DNA from: Scatosoma sp045644545
Lineage (GTDB): Bacteria; Bacillota; Clostridia; Christensenellales; Borkfalkiaceae
Assembly: GCA_045644545.1 (NCBI GenBank)
Contig: JAZRHC010000016.1
Location: 1-45,009 of the forward strand
Length of the DNA stretch: 45,009 nt
Reading direction: 5' to 3'
This document shows, in pieces, positions 8,769 to 17,310 of the stretch (position 1 is its first letter; each line of letters starts with the position of its first letter). Below the pieces are notes generated by a model. It was not told where the DNA came from and did not search any database. It saw only the letters and a list, made by a program, of their open reading frames with translations. Both the position numbers and the translations under genes were made by a program.

Positions 8769-9959
8769 ATGAAAAATAAACTGCAAACAATCTATTTAAA
8801 ACTCTGTCTTTCGAGCGTGTTTTTCGAGGTGATCGAAAAGCCGCTCTTTAAGGCGTTTATGGGGTATATGCAAACGGACGCTTCTTCTTCGGCGGAAAAG
8901 CGCAGAGCGTACGCGAAATTCGTTTCGGAGATATATCTTGGCGGCGGGTCGCTGACGGGGCTCGTCAAGCGCTTGGTCGCGGAAGACGAAAACGTGTATA
9001 TCAAGGGCGCGGCGAAAGGCTTGAAAACGGACGGGAATATTCAAAAAGCCGTGGAAGAAGAATTGCTTTGCTTCGGCGAGTTCGCTTCGCTAACGGCGAA
9101 GGACTTTGCCGAGGATATGGGCGCGGACGAAACCCAACTGCCCGCCTTTGCTTCGGAAAAAGTATCGATGATCGAGCTGTACGCCCTCCGCGTGAAGGAG
9201 ATCGGAAAATACGGCTACGGGATATTCTCCTCGCAGGGTATGTTCCGCCTTTCCGACGATAAACGCATCGAGCCGATCGTGAGCGCGGACAAGGTAGGAA
9301 TGGGAACGTTTATCGGGTACGAAGCGGAGCGCGCGAAGGTGGTGGAGAACACGCTCGCGTTCGTTGAAGGCAGACCTGCGGCGAACACCTTGCTTTGCGG
9401 GGACGCGGGCACGGGAAAATCTTCGACCGTGAAAGCGGTGGCAAACGAATTTTTCTCGCGGGGCGTGCGCTTGATAGAGCTGAGAAAAGACCAGCTTTCT
9501 TTGCTCCCCTACGTGATGGGGAAGATCAGCGAAAACCCGTTGAAATTCATTATCTTTATCGACGATCTTTCCTTTAATCAGAACGACGACAATTTCAGTA
9601 TGCTCAAAGCGGCTTTGGAGGGCTCGGCGAGCGCGCGGAGCGAAAATTCCGTGATCTACGCGACGAGTAATCGTCGGCACATTATCAAGGAATCCTTCGG
9701 CGATCGCGACGGCGACGACGTGCACAGAAACGACACCTTGCAGGAAACGCTTTCTCTTTCCGAACGGTTCGGGCTTACGGTGCTCTTTTCCAAGCCGAAT
9801 AAGCAATTGTATCTTGAAATCGTAAAAAAGCTTGCCGAGAGGCAGGGGATTCAAATGCCTGAAAAAGAGCTGGAAGTGCAGGCGGAGGCGTTCGCGTTGA
9901 AAAAGGGAAGCCGTTCGGCGCGTTGCGCGGAACAGTTCGTGGAGAGTTTATTGCGCTGA
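8769..9959 (+). CDS. DUF815 family AAA+ ATPase (ATP-binding protein of unknown role)
   Basis: A 396-residue protein that I assign to the DUF815 family of P-loop ATPases. The N-terminal half (about 1-185) is helical and family-specific. Walker A, GDAGTGKSS, is at residues 211-219. Walker B, IIFIDDLSF, follows near 260. ATSNRRHI resembles a sensor-1 segment, and a C-terminal helical AAA lid ends the protein. It has no transmembrane segment or signal peptide, so it is probably cytoplasmic. No substrate is established for this family. It is tightly placed: one base after leuB and 19 bases before ilvA, so it is co-transcribed with isoleucine/leucine genes. Whether it remodels one of these enzymes or is only a passenger cannot be told from sequence. 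Confidence 0.85.
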   Translation: MKNKLQTIYLKLCLSSVFFEVIEKPLFKAFMGYMQTDASSSAEKRRAYAKFVSEIYLGGGSLTGLVKRLVAEDENVYIKGAAKGLKTDGNIQKAVEEELLCFGEFASLTAKDFAEDMGADETQLPAFASEKVSMIELYALRVKEIGKYGYGIFSSQGMFRLSDDKRIEPIVSADKVGMGTFIGYEAERAKVVENTLAFVEGRPAANTLLCGDAGTGKSSTVKAVANEFFSRGVRLIELRKDQLSLLPYVMGKISENPLKFIIFIDDLSFNQNDDNFSMLKAALEGSASARSENSVIYATSNRRHIIKESFGDRDGDDVHRNDTLQETLSLSERFGLTVLFSKPNKQLYLEIVKKLAERQGIQMPEKELEVQAEAFALKKGSRSARCAEQFVESLLR

Positions 9960-9978
9960 AAGGCAAAAGGAGAAACTT

Positions 9979-11172
9979 ATGTTGACTATCGATAACGTAT
10001 ACAGAGCGAATAACGTGTTGAAGGAAGTGGTGAGAAAAACGGACGTGATCTACGCGCCCAAGCTCTGCCCCGATTCGCATCTGTATTTAAAAACGGAAAA
10101 TTTGCAGGTGACGGGCTCGTTCAAGATCCGCGGCGCATATTATAAAATGACCCGCCTTTCCAAAGCGGAAAGGGAAAAAGGCGTAATCGCGTGTTCGGCG
10201 GGCAACCACGCGCAAGGCGTTGCGCTTGCGGCGCAAAAGAACGGGATCAAGGCGGTGATCTGCTTGCCCGACGGCGCGCCTATTTCCAAAATACAGGCAA
10301 CCAAGAGCTACGGCGCGGAGGTTTGCCTCGTGGAGGGGGTATACGACGACGCGTATAAACGCGCGCTTGAACTCCGCGACGAAAAGGGGTATACCTTCCT
10401 GCATCCGTTTAACGACGAGGACGTCGTGGCGGGGCAGGGGACGATCGCGCTCGAACTTGCCGAACAGCTTCCCGACATCGACGCGGTGATCGTGCCGATC
10501 GGCGGCGGCGGACTTATTTCGGGAATCGCGTTCACGATAAAAACGCTGTATCCAAGCGTTAAGGTGTACGGCGTGCAAGCAGAAGGCGCGCCTTCGATGG
10601 CGAACTCGATCGCCGATCACCAAATTGAAGAACTCAAATCCGTTTCGACGATCGCGGACGGTATCGCCGTGAAAAAACCCGGAACGCTCACCTACGAGCT
10701 TTGCGAGAAGTACGTCGATCAAATCGTAACGGTTTCCGACGACGAAATTTCGGCGGCGATCCTCGCGCTGATGGAACAGCACAAGCTCGTAACCGAAGGG
10801 GCGGGCGCGGTTGCCGTGGCGGCGGCGATGTTCCACAAGGTGAATATCAAGGGCAAAAAGGCGGTGTGCGTGCTTTCGGGCGGGAATATCGACGTTACCA
10901 TTCTTTCGCGCGTGATCACGCGAGGACTGATAATGTCGGGCAGAAATTCTCAGCTTACCATCGAGCTCGTGGATAAACCGGGTCAGCTTCTCACCGTTTC
11001 CAAACTTATCGCGGAAAGCGGCGCGAATATCATTTCCGTGCATCACGAACGCGCGAACACGGGTTCAGACGTCAACGGCTGTTATCTTCGTATCACGATG
11101 GAAACGCGGGATTTCGCGCACGTGGAGCAGATCAAGACCGCGCTCGTGGAAAACGGTTTTAAACTCGTATAA
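9979..11172 (+). CDS. ilvA: Threonine ammonia-lyase (threonine dehydratase) with one ACT domain
   Basis: PLP enzyme converting threonine to 2-oxobutyrate, the entry to isoleucine synthesis. It has 397 residues: a fold-type II catalytic domain (about 1-315) plus a single C-terminal ACT domain (about 325-397, starting LTIELVDKPGQLLTVSKLIAES). The PLP lysine is K49 in TGSFKIRGAYYK; SAGNHAQGVA and the glycine-rich GGGGLISG bind phosphate and cofactor. This is the shorter TdcB-like layout rather than the roughly 510-residue E. coli IlvA with a doubled ACT-like region. The branched-chain operon context argues for a biosynthetic role. It is followed 14 bases later by ridA. Confidence 0.93.
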   Translation: MLTIDNVYRANNVLKEVVRKTDVIYAPKLCPDSHLYLKTENLQVTGSFKIRGAYYKMTRLSKAEREKGVIACSAGNHAQGVALAAQKNGIKAVICLPDGAPISKIQATKSYGAEVCLVEGVYDDAYKRALELRDEKGYTFLHPFNDEDVVAGQGTIALELAEQLPDIDAVIVPIGGGGLISGIAFTIKTLYPSVKVYGVQAEGAPSMANSIADHQIEELKSVSTIADGIAVKKPGTLTYELCEKYVDQIVTVSDDEISAAILALMEQHKLVTEGAGAVAVAAAMFHKVNIKGKKAVCVLSGGNIDVTILSRVITRGLIMSGRNSQLTIELVDKPGQLLTVSKLIAESGANIISVHHERANTGSDVNGCYLRITMETRDFAHVEQIKTALVENGFKLV

Positions 11173-11186
11173 AAGGAGAAAGAATT

Positions 11187-11561
11187 ATGTTGAAAAAAGT
11201 AGCGACGGAAAAAGCTCCCGCGGCGATCGGGCCGTATTCTCAGGCGATCGTTTACGGCGATATCCTGTTTACCTCGGGGCAGATTCCTTTAAATCCCGAA
11301 ACGGGCGAAATCGTCGGCACGAATATCACCGAACAGGCGGAACGCGTGATGAAAAACCTCGGCGCGGTGCTTTCGGCGGCGGGGAGTTCTTTCGAAAAGG
11401 CGATCAAAACCACTTGCTTCCTTGCCGATATGTCGGATTTTGCGGCGTTTAACGCGGTGTATGCAAACTATTTCACCGAAAAGCCCGCGCGCAGTTGCGT
11501 GGCGGTGAAAACGCTTCCCAAAAACGTGCTCGTAGAAGTGGAAGTGATCGCGAGCCTTTGA
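11187..11561 (+). CDS. ridA: RidA family 2-iminobutanoate/2-iminopropanoate deaminase
   Basis: Small trimeric enzyme (124 residues) that hydrolyses the reactive enamine/imine released by PLP dehydratases such as IlvA, protecting other PLP enzymes. Visible signatures are APAAIGPYSQAI near the N-terminus, F-T-S-G-Q-I-P-L, and the C-terminal RSCVAVKTLPKNVLVEVEVIA, which contains the conserved Arg and Glu that bind the imino acid. It lies 14 bases behind ilvA with AAAGGAG upstream, which matches that function directly. It is the last gene of the first transcription block; the 178 bases after it contain the next promoter. Confidence 0.95.
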   Translation: MLKKVATEKAPAAIGPYSQAIVYGDILFTSGQIPLNPETGEIVGTNITEQAERVMKNLGAVLSAAGSSFEKAIKTTCFLADMSDFAAFNAVYANYFTEKPARSCVAVKTLPKNVLVEVEVIASL

Positions 11562-11624
11562 TAGGAAAGTTACTGCGATATTTCTTAAAAAATGAAAAAA
11601 TAATTAAAAAAACGTGAACTTTCC

Positions 11625-11673
11625 GTGAAACCCCTTGTAAATCGTTGACAAAGCGTTAGGTTTTGTGTATAAT
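11625..11673 (+). promoter_or_regulatory. Sigma-70-type promoter for the citrate synthase operon, with upstream element
   Basis: The -35 box TTGACA (11645-11650) and -10 box TATAAT (11668-11673) match consensus exactly with a 17-base spacer. Just upstream, 11625-11644 holds an element (GTGAAACCCCTTGT then AAATCG) that also occurs, with few changes, before the serC promoter at 34456-34476. It lies 67-115 bases upstream of the ATG at 11740. Confidence 0.88.
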
Positions 11674-11690
11674 CATATAAATTTAAAAAA

Positions 11691-11716
11691 TCGATTGAAA
11701 AGCGTTTTTCAATCGA
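11691..11716. promoter_or_regulatory. Perfect 11-bp inverted repeat in the citrate synthase leader
   Basis: Arms TCGATTGAAAA (11691-11701) and its exact complement (11706-11716) flank a 4-base loop. It sits about 10 bases downstream of the expected transcription start and 24 bases before the ATG. On the + strand it is followed by A residues, so it is not a + strand terminator. On the - strand it is followed by T6 and would look like one. It could be an operator or an mRNA hairpin. Confidence 0.6.
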
Positions 11717-11739
11717 AAAAACACGGAGAGTGAGCGAAT

Positions 11740-13134
11740 ATGATCGAAAAGAATAAGCACAGTAATTTATTAGAGCAAGACCAGTATAAATACTCCTTGC
11801 AGAACGTCGCAGAGCCGAATTTGTATCGGGATATCTACCCGTACGACGAAATTCCCAAAACGGTGTTCAACCACCGCCGCGTGCCGATGGCGATGCCCGA
11901 GGATATTTGGATTACGGATACTACCTTCCGCGACGGACAGCAATCCCGCGCGCCTTATTCGGTGAAGCAGATCGTCGATCTTTATAAGCTGATCGCGAGG
12001 CTTGGAGGAGAAAACGGCATTATTCGTCAAAGCGAATTTTTCGTGTATACGAAAAAGGATAGAGAAGCGCTGGAAAAATGTATGGAGCTCGGCTATAAAT
12101 TCCCCGAGATCACGACGTGGATTAGAGCGAAAAAAGAGGACTTCGCCCTCGTGCACGATATCGGAATCAAAGAAACGGGTATTTTAGTCAGCTGCTCGGA
12201 TTATCACATCTTCAAAAAGCTGAATATGAGCCGTCAACAGGCGTTCGATCGTTATTTGGGCGTGGTGAAGGACGCGTTTGCGGCGGGAATTTCCCCCCGT
12301 TGCCATTTGGAGGACTTAACGCGCGCGGATTTCTACGGCTTCGTCGTGCCGTTCGTCAACGAGCTCCACGATCTTTCCGCAGAGGCGGGAATCCCCGTCA
12401 AGATCCGTATGTGCGACACGATGGGCTACGGCGTGCCGTTCACGGGCGCAGCGCCTCCTCGAAGCGTGCCCGGGATCGTTTACGGTTTGCACCATTATTC
12501 CGACGTTACCTCGGAAATGCTGGAATGGCACGGACATAACGATTTCTATCTCGGCGTTGCCAACGCCGTTTCGGCGTGGCTCTACGGTGCGTCCGCCGTC
12601 AACTGTTCGTTGCTCGGAATCGGGGAGCGCACGGGCAACGTACCCCTCGAAGCAATGGTAATGCAGTACGCTTCTTTACGGGGAACGCTCGACGGTATGG
12701 ACCCGACGGCGATCACGGATATCGCGGAGTATTTCAAAAAAGAACTCGGCTACGATATCCCGCCTATGACGCCGTTCGTCGGCGACGCGTTCAATTTGAC
12801 CCGCGCGGGAATTCACGCGGACGGAATGATGAAGGACGCGGAAATTTATAATATTTTCGACACGGAAAAAATCCTCAACCGTCCCGCCGCGGTTTCCATC
12901 TCGAACACCTCGGGGCTTGCGGGGCTTGCGTATTGGCTGAATATGCATTTCAAGCTCAAAGGCGACGATATGCTCACCAAGCAAGATTGGCTCGTCGTGG
13001 AAATGAAAAAGCGTATCGACGAGCTGTACGCCGACGGCAGAACGACGGTGATGGGCGACGACGAGCTTGAATCGCTCGTGAAAGAGCTTTCGGGCGACGC
13101 GCGCGCCAAGCTCAATTGGTTTGAGCTGGGTTAA
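11740..13134 (+). CDS. (Re)-citrate synthase-like HMGL-family enzyme
   Basis: A 464-residue member of the HMG-CoA-lyase/isopropylmalate-synthase superfamily that most resembles the clostridial (Re)-citrate synthases, which condense oxaloacetate and acetyl-CoA. The catalytic TIM-barrel start is D60-T-T-F-R-D-G-Q-Q, and the metal-binding H264-G-H266-N-D motif is intact. GIGERTGNVPLEAM is the third family motif. There is no LeuA-type regulatory domain: the C-terminus is a helical tail from about residue 345. Aconitase and isocitrate dehydrogenase follow in order, which is the gene order I recall for Clostridium acetobutylicum. Homocitrate or isopropylmalate synthesis is the alternative, but leuA is already present and the aconitase is full-length. 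The ATG is preceded by CGGAGAG. Confidence 0.82.
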   Translation: MIEKNKHSNLLEQDQYKYSLQNVAEPNLYRDIYPYDEIPKTVFNHRRVPMAMPEDIWITDTTFRDGQQSRAPYSVKQIVDLYKLIARLGGENGIIRQSEFFVYTKKDREALEKCMELGYKFPEITTWIRAKKEDFALVHDIGIKETGILVSCSDYHIFKKLNMSRQQAFDRYLGVVKDAFAAGISPRCHLEDLTRADFYGFVVPFVNELHDLSAEAGIPVKIRMCDTMGYGVPFTGAAPPRSVPGIVYGLHHYSDVTSEMLEWHGHNDFYLGVANAVSAWLYGASAVNCSLLGIGERTGNVPLEAMVMQYASLRGTLDGMDPTAITDIAEYFKKELGYDIPPMTPFVGDAFNLTRAGIHADGMMKDAEIYNIFDTEKILNRPAAVSISNTSGLAGLAYWLNMHFKLKGDDMLTKQDWLVVEMKKRIDELYADGRTTVMGDDELESLVKELSGDARAKLNWFELG

Positions 13135-13151
13135 AAGGAGTTAAGGCGATT

Positions 13152-15083
13152 ATGGGTTATACGATAGCGCAAAAGATTATAAAAGAACACCTCGTTTCGG
13201 GCGAAATGGTCGCGGGGCAAGAGATCGGCTTAAAGATCGATCAAACCCTCACGCAGGACGCAACGGGCACGATGGCGTATCTTCAATTCGAAGCGATGGG
13301 AGTAAAGCGGGTGAAAACGGAGTTGTCCGTGGCGTATATCGACCACAACACCTTGCAGGCGGGCTTTGAAAACGCCGACGACCACCGCTATATCCAAACG
13401 GTTACCAAAAAGCACGGCGTGCGCTTTTCCCGCCCGGGAAACGGCATTTGCCATCAAGTACATTTAGAGCGTTTCGCCGTCCCCGGCAAAACGTTGATCG
13501 GTTCGGATAGCCACACTCCCACGGCGGGCGGGATCGGTATGCTCGCGATGGGTGCGGGAGGCTTAGACGTCGCGGTGGCGATGGGCGGCGGCACGTATTA
13601 TATCACGATGCCGAAGATGATCAAGGTGAACCTCGTGGGCAAGCTTAACGGCTACGTCGGCGCGAAGGATATTATCCTCGAAGTATTGCGTATCTTATCC
13701 GTCAAGGGCGGCGTGGGCGCGATCGTGGAATACGCGGGCGAGGGCGTGAAAACGCTTTCCGTGCCGCAGAGAGCGACGATCACGAATATGGGCGCGGAGC
13801 TTGGCGCGACGACGTCTATCTTCCCCTCCGACGAAACGACGCGAGCGTTTTTGAAGGCGGAAGGCAGAGAAGCCGACTTCGTTGCGCTTGCCTCGGATAG
13901 CGACGCAAAGTACGACGCGGAATACACCGTAAATTTAAGCGAGCTGCAACCGCTTGCAGCTTGTCCGCACAGCCCCGACAACGTCAAGCCCGTTTCCGCG
14001 CTTCAAGGAAAGAAAATCAATCAGGTTTGTATCGGGTCGTGCACCAACTCGTCTATGCTCGATATGCTCACGGTGGCGGCGATGCTCAAAGGCAAAACGG
14101 TGCACCCCGACGTAAGCTTGTCCATTTCGCCGGGCTCGAAGCAGGTGTATACGATGCTCGCCCGTTGCGGCGCGCTTGCCGATCTCATTTCGGCGGGGGC
14201 GAGAATTTTGGAATGCGCTTGCGGACCTTGTATCGGTATGGGCTTCTCCCCGCAGTCGGCGGGCGTGAGCCTTCGCACCTTTAACCGAAACTTCCTCGCG
14301 CGTAGCGGAACGGCGGACGCGAGCGTATACCTCGTATCCCCTGAAACGGCGGCTGCTTCGGCGATCGCGGGCGTGTTTACCGACCCGACGACGCTCGGGC
14401 AAGCTCCGAAAATCGAAATGCCGACGAGCTTTCTCGTAGACGATAATTTGATCGAATTGCCCGCGACGGCGGAAGAGGCGGACGAAGTGACGGTGGAAAG
14501 AGGACCGAATATCAAGCCTATCCCCGTCGGGAAAGAACCCGCGAGGGATTTAAAATGCTCGTTGATCTTAAAGGTCGGCGACGATATCACCACCGATCAT
14601 ATTATGCCCGCGGGGGCAAAGATTTTACCGTACCGCTCCAACGTGCCCAAGCTTTCGGAATATTGCTTCACGGTGTGCGATCCCACCTTCCCCGAACGTG
14701 CGAAAGAGGCGGGCGGCGGGCTGGTTTTGGGCGGCGCGAATTACGGGCAGGGCTCTTCGCGCGAACACGCGGCGCTCGTGCCTTTGTATCTGGGCGTAAA
14801 AGGGGTGATCGCAAAGAGCTTTGCGAGAATCCACGTGGCGAATCTAATCAATTTCGGAATCGTGCCGATGACGCTCGAAAACCCCGACGATTACGAAAAG
14901 CTTACGCAGGGCGACGAGCTGGAAATTCAAGGCTTTGCGGCGGCGATCAAAGAAAAGGACGAAGCGTTCGTCGAAAATAAAACGACGGGCGAAAAGGTTA
15001 AAGTCAAGCTCACGCTGTCCCCTCGTCAAAGAGAAATTTTGCTCGCGGGCGGCAGACTTAATTATACGAAAAAGAACGGTTAA
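13152..15083 (+). CDS. acn: Aconitate hydratase, single-chain form of about 640 residues
   Basis: Isomerises citrate to isocitrate through a [4Fe-4S] cluster. Its 643 residues combine the LeuC-like catalytic domains with a C-terminal swivel domain. Cluster ligands are C297 (GSCTNSS) and C357/C360 (CACGPCIG). GSDSHTPTAGG is present, and the swivel half holds DDITTDHIMPAGAKI and GSSREHAALVPLYLGVKGVIAKSFARIH. This is the shorter bacterial aconitase group rather than the roughly 890-residue AcnA. It lies 17 bases after citrate synthase and 14 before the dehydrogenase, so the three form one 2-oxoglutarate module. The symbol is generic. Confidence 0.94.
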   Translation: MGYTIAQKIIKEHLVSGEMVAGQEIGLKIDQTLTQDATGTMAYLQFEAMGVKRVKTELSVAYIDHNTLQAGFENADDHRYIQTVTKKHGVRFSRPGNGICHQVHLERFAVPGKTLIGSDSHTPTAGGIGMLAMGAGGLDVAVAMGGGTYYITMPKMIKVNLVGKLNGYVGAKDIILEVLRILSVKGGVGAIVEYAGEGVKTLSVPQRATITNMGAELGATTSIFPSDETTRAFLKAEGREADFVALASDSDAKYDAEYTVNLSELQPLAACPHSPDNVKPVSALQGKKINQVCIGSCTNSSMLDMLTVAAMLKGKTVHPDVSLSISPGSKQVYTMLARCGALADLISAGARILECACGPCIGMGFSPQSAGVSLRTFNRNFLARSGTADASVYLVSPETAAASAIAGVFTDPTTLGQAPKIEMPTSFLVDDNLIELPATAEEADEVTVERGPNIKPIPVGKEPARDLKCSLILKVGDDITTDHIMPAGAKILPYRSNVPKLSEYCFTVCDPTFPERAKEAGGGLVLGGANYGQGSSREHAALVPLYLGVKGVIAKSFARIHVANLINFGIVPMTLENPDDYEKLTQGDELEIQGFAAAIKEKDEAFVENKTTGEKVKVKLTLSPRQREILLAGGRLNYTKKNG

Positions 15084-15097
15084 GAAAAGGAAGATTT

Positions 15098-16267
15098 ATG
15101 GAGAACTACGAAAAACAATTAGAGCTTGCTTGCGAGAAATTCCGCAAGGTGCTCGAAGGGCAGTTGAAAAGAGTGGAGGATATGAAATCGCAGGGCGATT
15201 TCGTAGATTATTCCAAGCTCAAAACCTTGAAGATCGGCGTTTGCGGCGGGGACGGGATCGGACCCGTGATCACGGCGCAGGCAAGGCGGGTGCTTGAATT
15301 TATTTTAAAAGATTTGGTGGAAGAAGGAAAAGTGGAGTTCGTCGATATCGAGGGCTTGACGATCGAAAACCGAATCGCCAAGGGCAAAGCCATTCCCGAC
15401 GACGTGATGCAAGCGCTCAAAGCTTGCCATATCATTTTAAAAGGACCGACGACCACTCCGCAAAAGGGAAGCGGTATGCCGAATATCGAATCGGCGAACG
15501 TGGCGATGCGAAAGGCGCTCGATCTGTTCGCGAATATCCGTCCCGTCAAAGTTCCCGAAGAAGGGATCAACTGGACGATCTTCCGCGAAAACACCGAAGG
15601 AGGCTATGCCGTCGGCTCGTCGGGCTTCAACGTGACGGACGATTTGGCTGTGGATTTTACGATCACGACCAAACAGGGCTCGGATCGTATCGCGCGGCTT
15701 GCTTACGACTACGCGCGAAAGAACGGGCTGAATAGAGTTTCCCTCGTCACGAAAGCGAACGTCATCAAAACGACGGACGGGAATTTCCTCGAAGATTGTC
15801 ATAAGGTAGCCGAGCTATATCCCGAGATCACCACCGACGAGTGGTACGCGGATATTATGACGGCGAAGCTCGTCGATAAAAAACGCCGTCGGGATTTCAA
15901 AGTGTTGCTACTTCCCAACCTTTACGGCGATATTATCTCCGACGAAGCGGCGGAATTTCAAGGCGGGGTAGGCACGGCGGGCTGTGCGAATATCGGCAAA
16001 AAATACGCAATGTTCGAAGCCATTCACGGCTCTGCGCCGAGAATGGTAACCGAGGGCAGAGCGAAGTACGCCGACCCTTGCTCGATGCTGAGGGCGTGCG
16101 TGATGCTCCTTTCGCATATCGGCTTGCAAGAGAGAGCGGATAAGCTCGAACGGGCGCTGGATATTTGCTCGTTTGAAGAAAAGAAGTACGTGATTACGGG
16201 TCGGGATACGGGCGCGACTTGCGACGAATTCGGCGATTACGTGATGGATACGCTTACTTCTCTGTAA
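15098..16267 (+). CDS. icd: Isocitrate dehydrogenase, isocitrate/isopropylmalate dehydrogenase family
   Basis: Oxidative decarboxylation of isocitrate to 2-oxoglutarate. It has 389 residues: about 40 charged helical residues precede the Rossmann-like start GVCGGDGIGPVI. The substrate loop reads TTTPQKGSGMPNIESANVAMR, and the metal region reads LYGDIISDEAAEFQGG. GSAPRMVTEGRAKYADP is in the cofactor region, but NAD versus NADP cannot be decided by eye. A second isopropylmalate dehydrogenase is unlikely because leuB is present and this gene sits directly behind aconitase. It completes a citrate-to-glutamate branch that supplies proB and the arg genes downstream. Confidence 0.9.
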   Translation: MENYEKQLELACEKFRKVLEGQLKRVEDMKSQGDFVDYSKLKTLKIGVCGGDGIGPVITAQARRVLEFILKDLVEEGKVEFVDIEGLTIENRIAKGKAIPDDVMQALKACHIILKGPTTTPQKGSGMPNIESANVAMRKALDLFANIRPVKVPEEGINWTIFRENTEGGYAVGSSGFNVTDDLAVDFTITTKQGSDRIARLAYDYARKNGLNRVSLVTKANVIKTTDGNFLEDCHKVAELYPEITTDEWYADIMTAKLVDKKRRRDFKVLLLPNLYGDIISDEAAEFQGGVGTAGCANIGKKYAMFEAIHGSAPRMVTEGRAKYADPCSMLRACVMLLSHIGLQERADKLERALDICSFEEKKYVITGRDTGATCDEFGDYVMDTLTSL

Positions 16268-16276
16268 AAAAAATAA

Positions 16277-16322
16277 GGACGGCGGGTCGAAAAAGGCGGC
16301 GCCGTCCGTTTGGCTATTTTTT
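16277..16322 (+). terminator. Possible weak terminator or attenuator between icd and cysK
   Basis: Arms GGACGGCG (16277-16284) and CGCCGTCC (16300-16307) pair perfectly around a 15-base loop. A T6 tract ends at 16322, but 8 bases separate stem and T tract, which is poor for an intrinsic terminator. A second small hairpin, TTTTTGCG (16331-16338) with CGCAAAAA (16346-16353), lies just before the cysK ribosome-binding site. No good promoter was seen between them, so partial read-through into cysK is likely. Confidence 0.45.
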
Positions 16323-16370
16323 AAGACGCCTTTTTGCGAGCGTTACGCAAAAAAATAAGAGGAGAAAAAG

Positions 16371-17303
16371 ATGTCGAAAATTTATAATTCAACGGAAGAA
16401 TTGATTGGGAAAACTCCTCTCGTGGCGCTTTTGCGAGCGGAAGAAAAGTTCGCGCTCAAAGCAAAACTGTTTGCAAAGGCGGAGTATTTCAATCCCACGG
16501 GCTCGGTGAAAGACCGCGCGGCAAAGGGTATGCTCGACGAAGCGGAAAGAACGGGCGCGCTCAAAAAAGGCGGCACGGTGATCGAGCCGACCTCGGGAAA
16601 TACGGGGATAGGGCTTGCCCTCTTATGTCTTTTGCGCGGCTATAAGGCGATTATCGTAATGCCCGATTCAATGAGCGTAGAGCGGCAACGGCTGATGAAA
16701 GCGTACGGCGCGGAAATCGTTTTAACGGACGGAAAAAAGGGAATGAAAGGGGCGATCGAAAAAGCGGAAGAGCTCGCGAAAGAAATTCCCGATTCCTTTA
16801 TCCCCGACCAGTTTAAAAACCCCGCAAACGCAGAGATGCACTACCGCACGACGGGCAGAGAGATCTACGAGGACCTTGACGGCGAAGTGGATATTTTCGT
16901 CGCGGGCGTGGGTACGGGCGGCACGATCACGGGCGTTGGCAGATATTTAAAAGAAAAGAATCCTTGCGTGAAAATCGTGGGCGTAGAGCCGCAAGCCTCG
17001 CCCGTGCTTTCAAAAGGCGAAGCGGGCGCGCATAAAATTCAAGGGATCGGCGCGGGCTTCGTTCCCGCAGTGCTCGATCAAAGCGTGCTCGACGAAGTGA
17101 TCGCAATTTCCGATTTGGAAGCGTTTGCGGGCGCGAAAGAGCTTGCGACGACGGAAGGACTGTTCGTCGGGATCTCCTCGGGCGCGGCGTATTGCGCGGC
17201 GAAAAAGCTTGCGGAGAGAAAGGAAAACGAAGGGAAAAAGATCGCGGTGCTGTTGCCCGACGGCGGTGGCAGATATTTATCGATTTTAACGGAAAAGGAG
17301 TAA
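16371..17303 (+). CDS. cysK: Cysteine synthase (O-acetylserine sulfhydrylase)
   Basis: PLP enzyme that makes cysteine from O-acetylserine and sulfide. It has 310 residues. The PLP lysine is K47 in NPTGSVKDRAAKGM, the substrate loop is PTSGNTGIG, the phosphate-binding loop is GVGTGGTITG, and the C-terminal GISSGAAYCAA motif is present. The length and motifs fit CysK/CysM rather than cystathionine beta-synthase. AGAGGAG precedes the ATG. The serine acetyltransferase gene follows 7 bases later, so substrate supply and use are coupled. Confidence 0.95.
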   Translation: MSKIYNSTEELIGKTPLVALLRAEEKFALKAKLFAKAEYFNPTGSVKDRAAKGMLDEAERTGALKKGGTVIEPTSGNTGIGLALLCLLRGYKAIIVMPDSMSVERQRLMKAYGAEIVLTDGKKGMKGAIEKAEELAKEIPDSFIPDQFKNPANAEMHYRTTGREIYEDLDGEVDIFVAGVGTGGTITGVGRYLKEKNPCVKIVGVEPQASPVLSKGEAGAHKIQGIGAGFVPAVLDQSVLDEVIAISDLEAFAGAKELATTEGLFVGISSGAAYCAAKKLAERKENEGKKIAVLLPDGGGRYLSILTEKE

Positions 17304-17310
17304 AGGAAGA

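Noticed and set aside
10087..11046. Long - strand open frame opposite ilvA (319 codons)
   Set aside because: Same shadow effect of G/C-ending codons; no ribosome-binding site or family resemblance.
11564..11624. 8-base inverted repeat GGAAAGTT...AACTTTCC after ridA as a terminator
   Set aside because: The arms are 45 bases apart and no T tract follows; likely chance.
11562..11739. T-box or riboswitch leader before the citrate operon
   Set aside because: The leader is only about 60 bases and lacks a T-box sequence, multiple stems and a terminator; only a simple hairpin is present.
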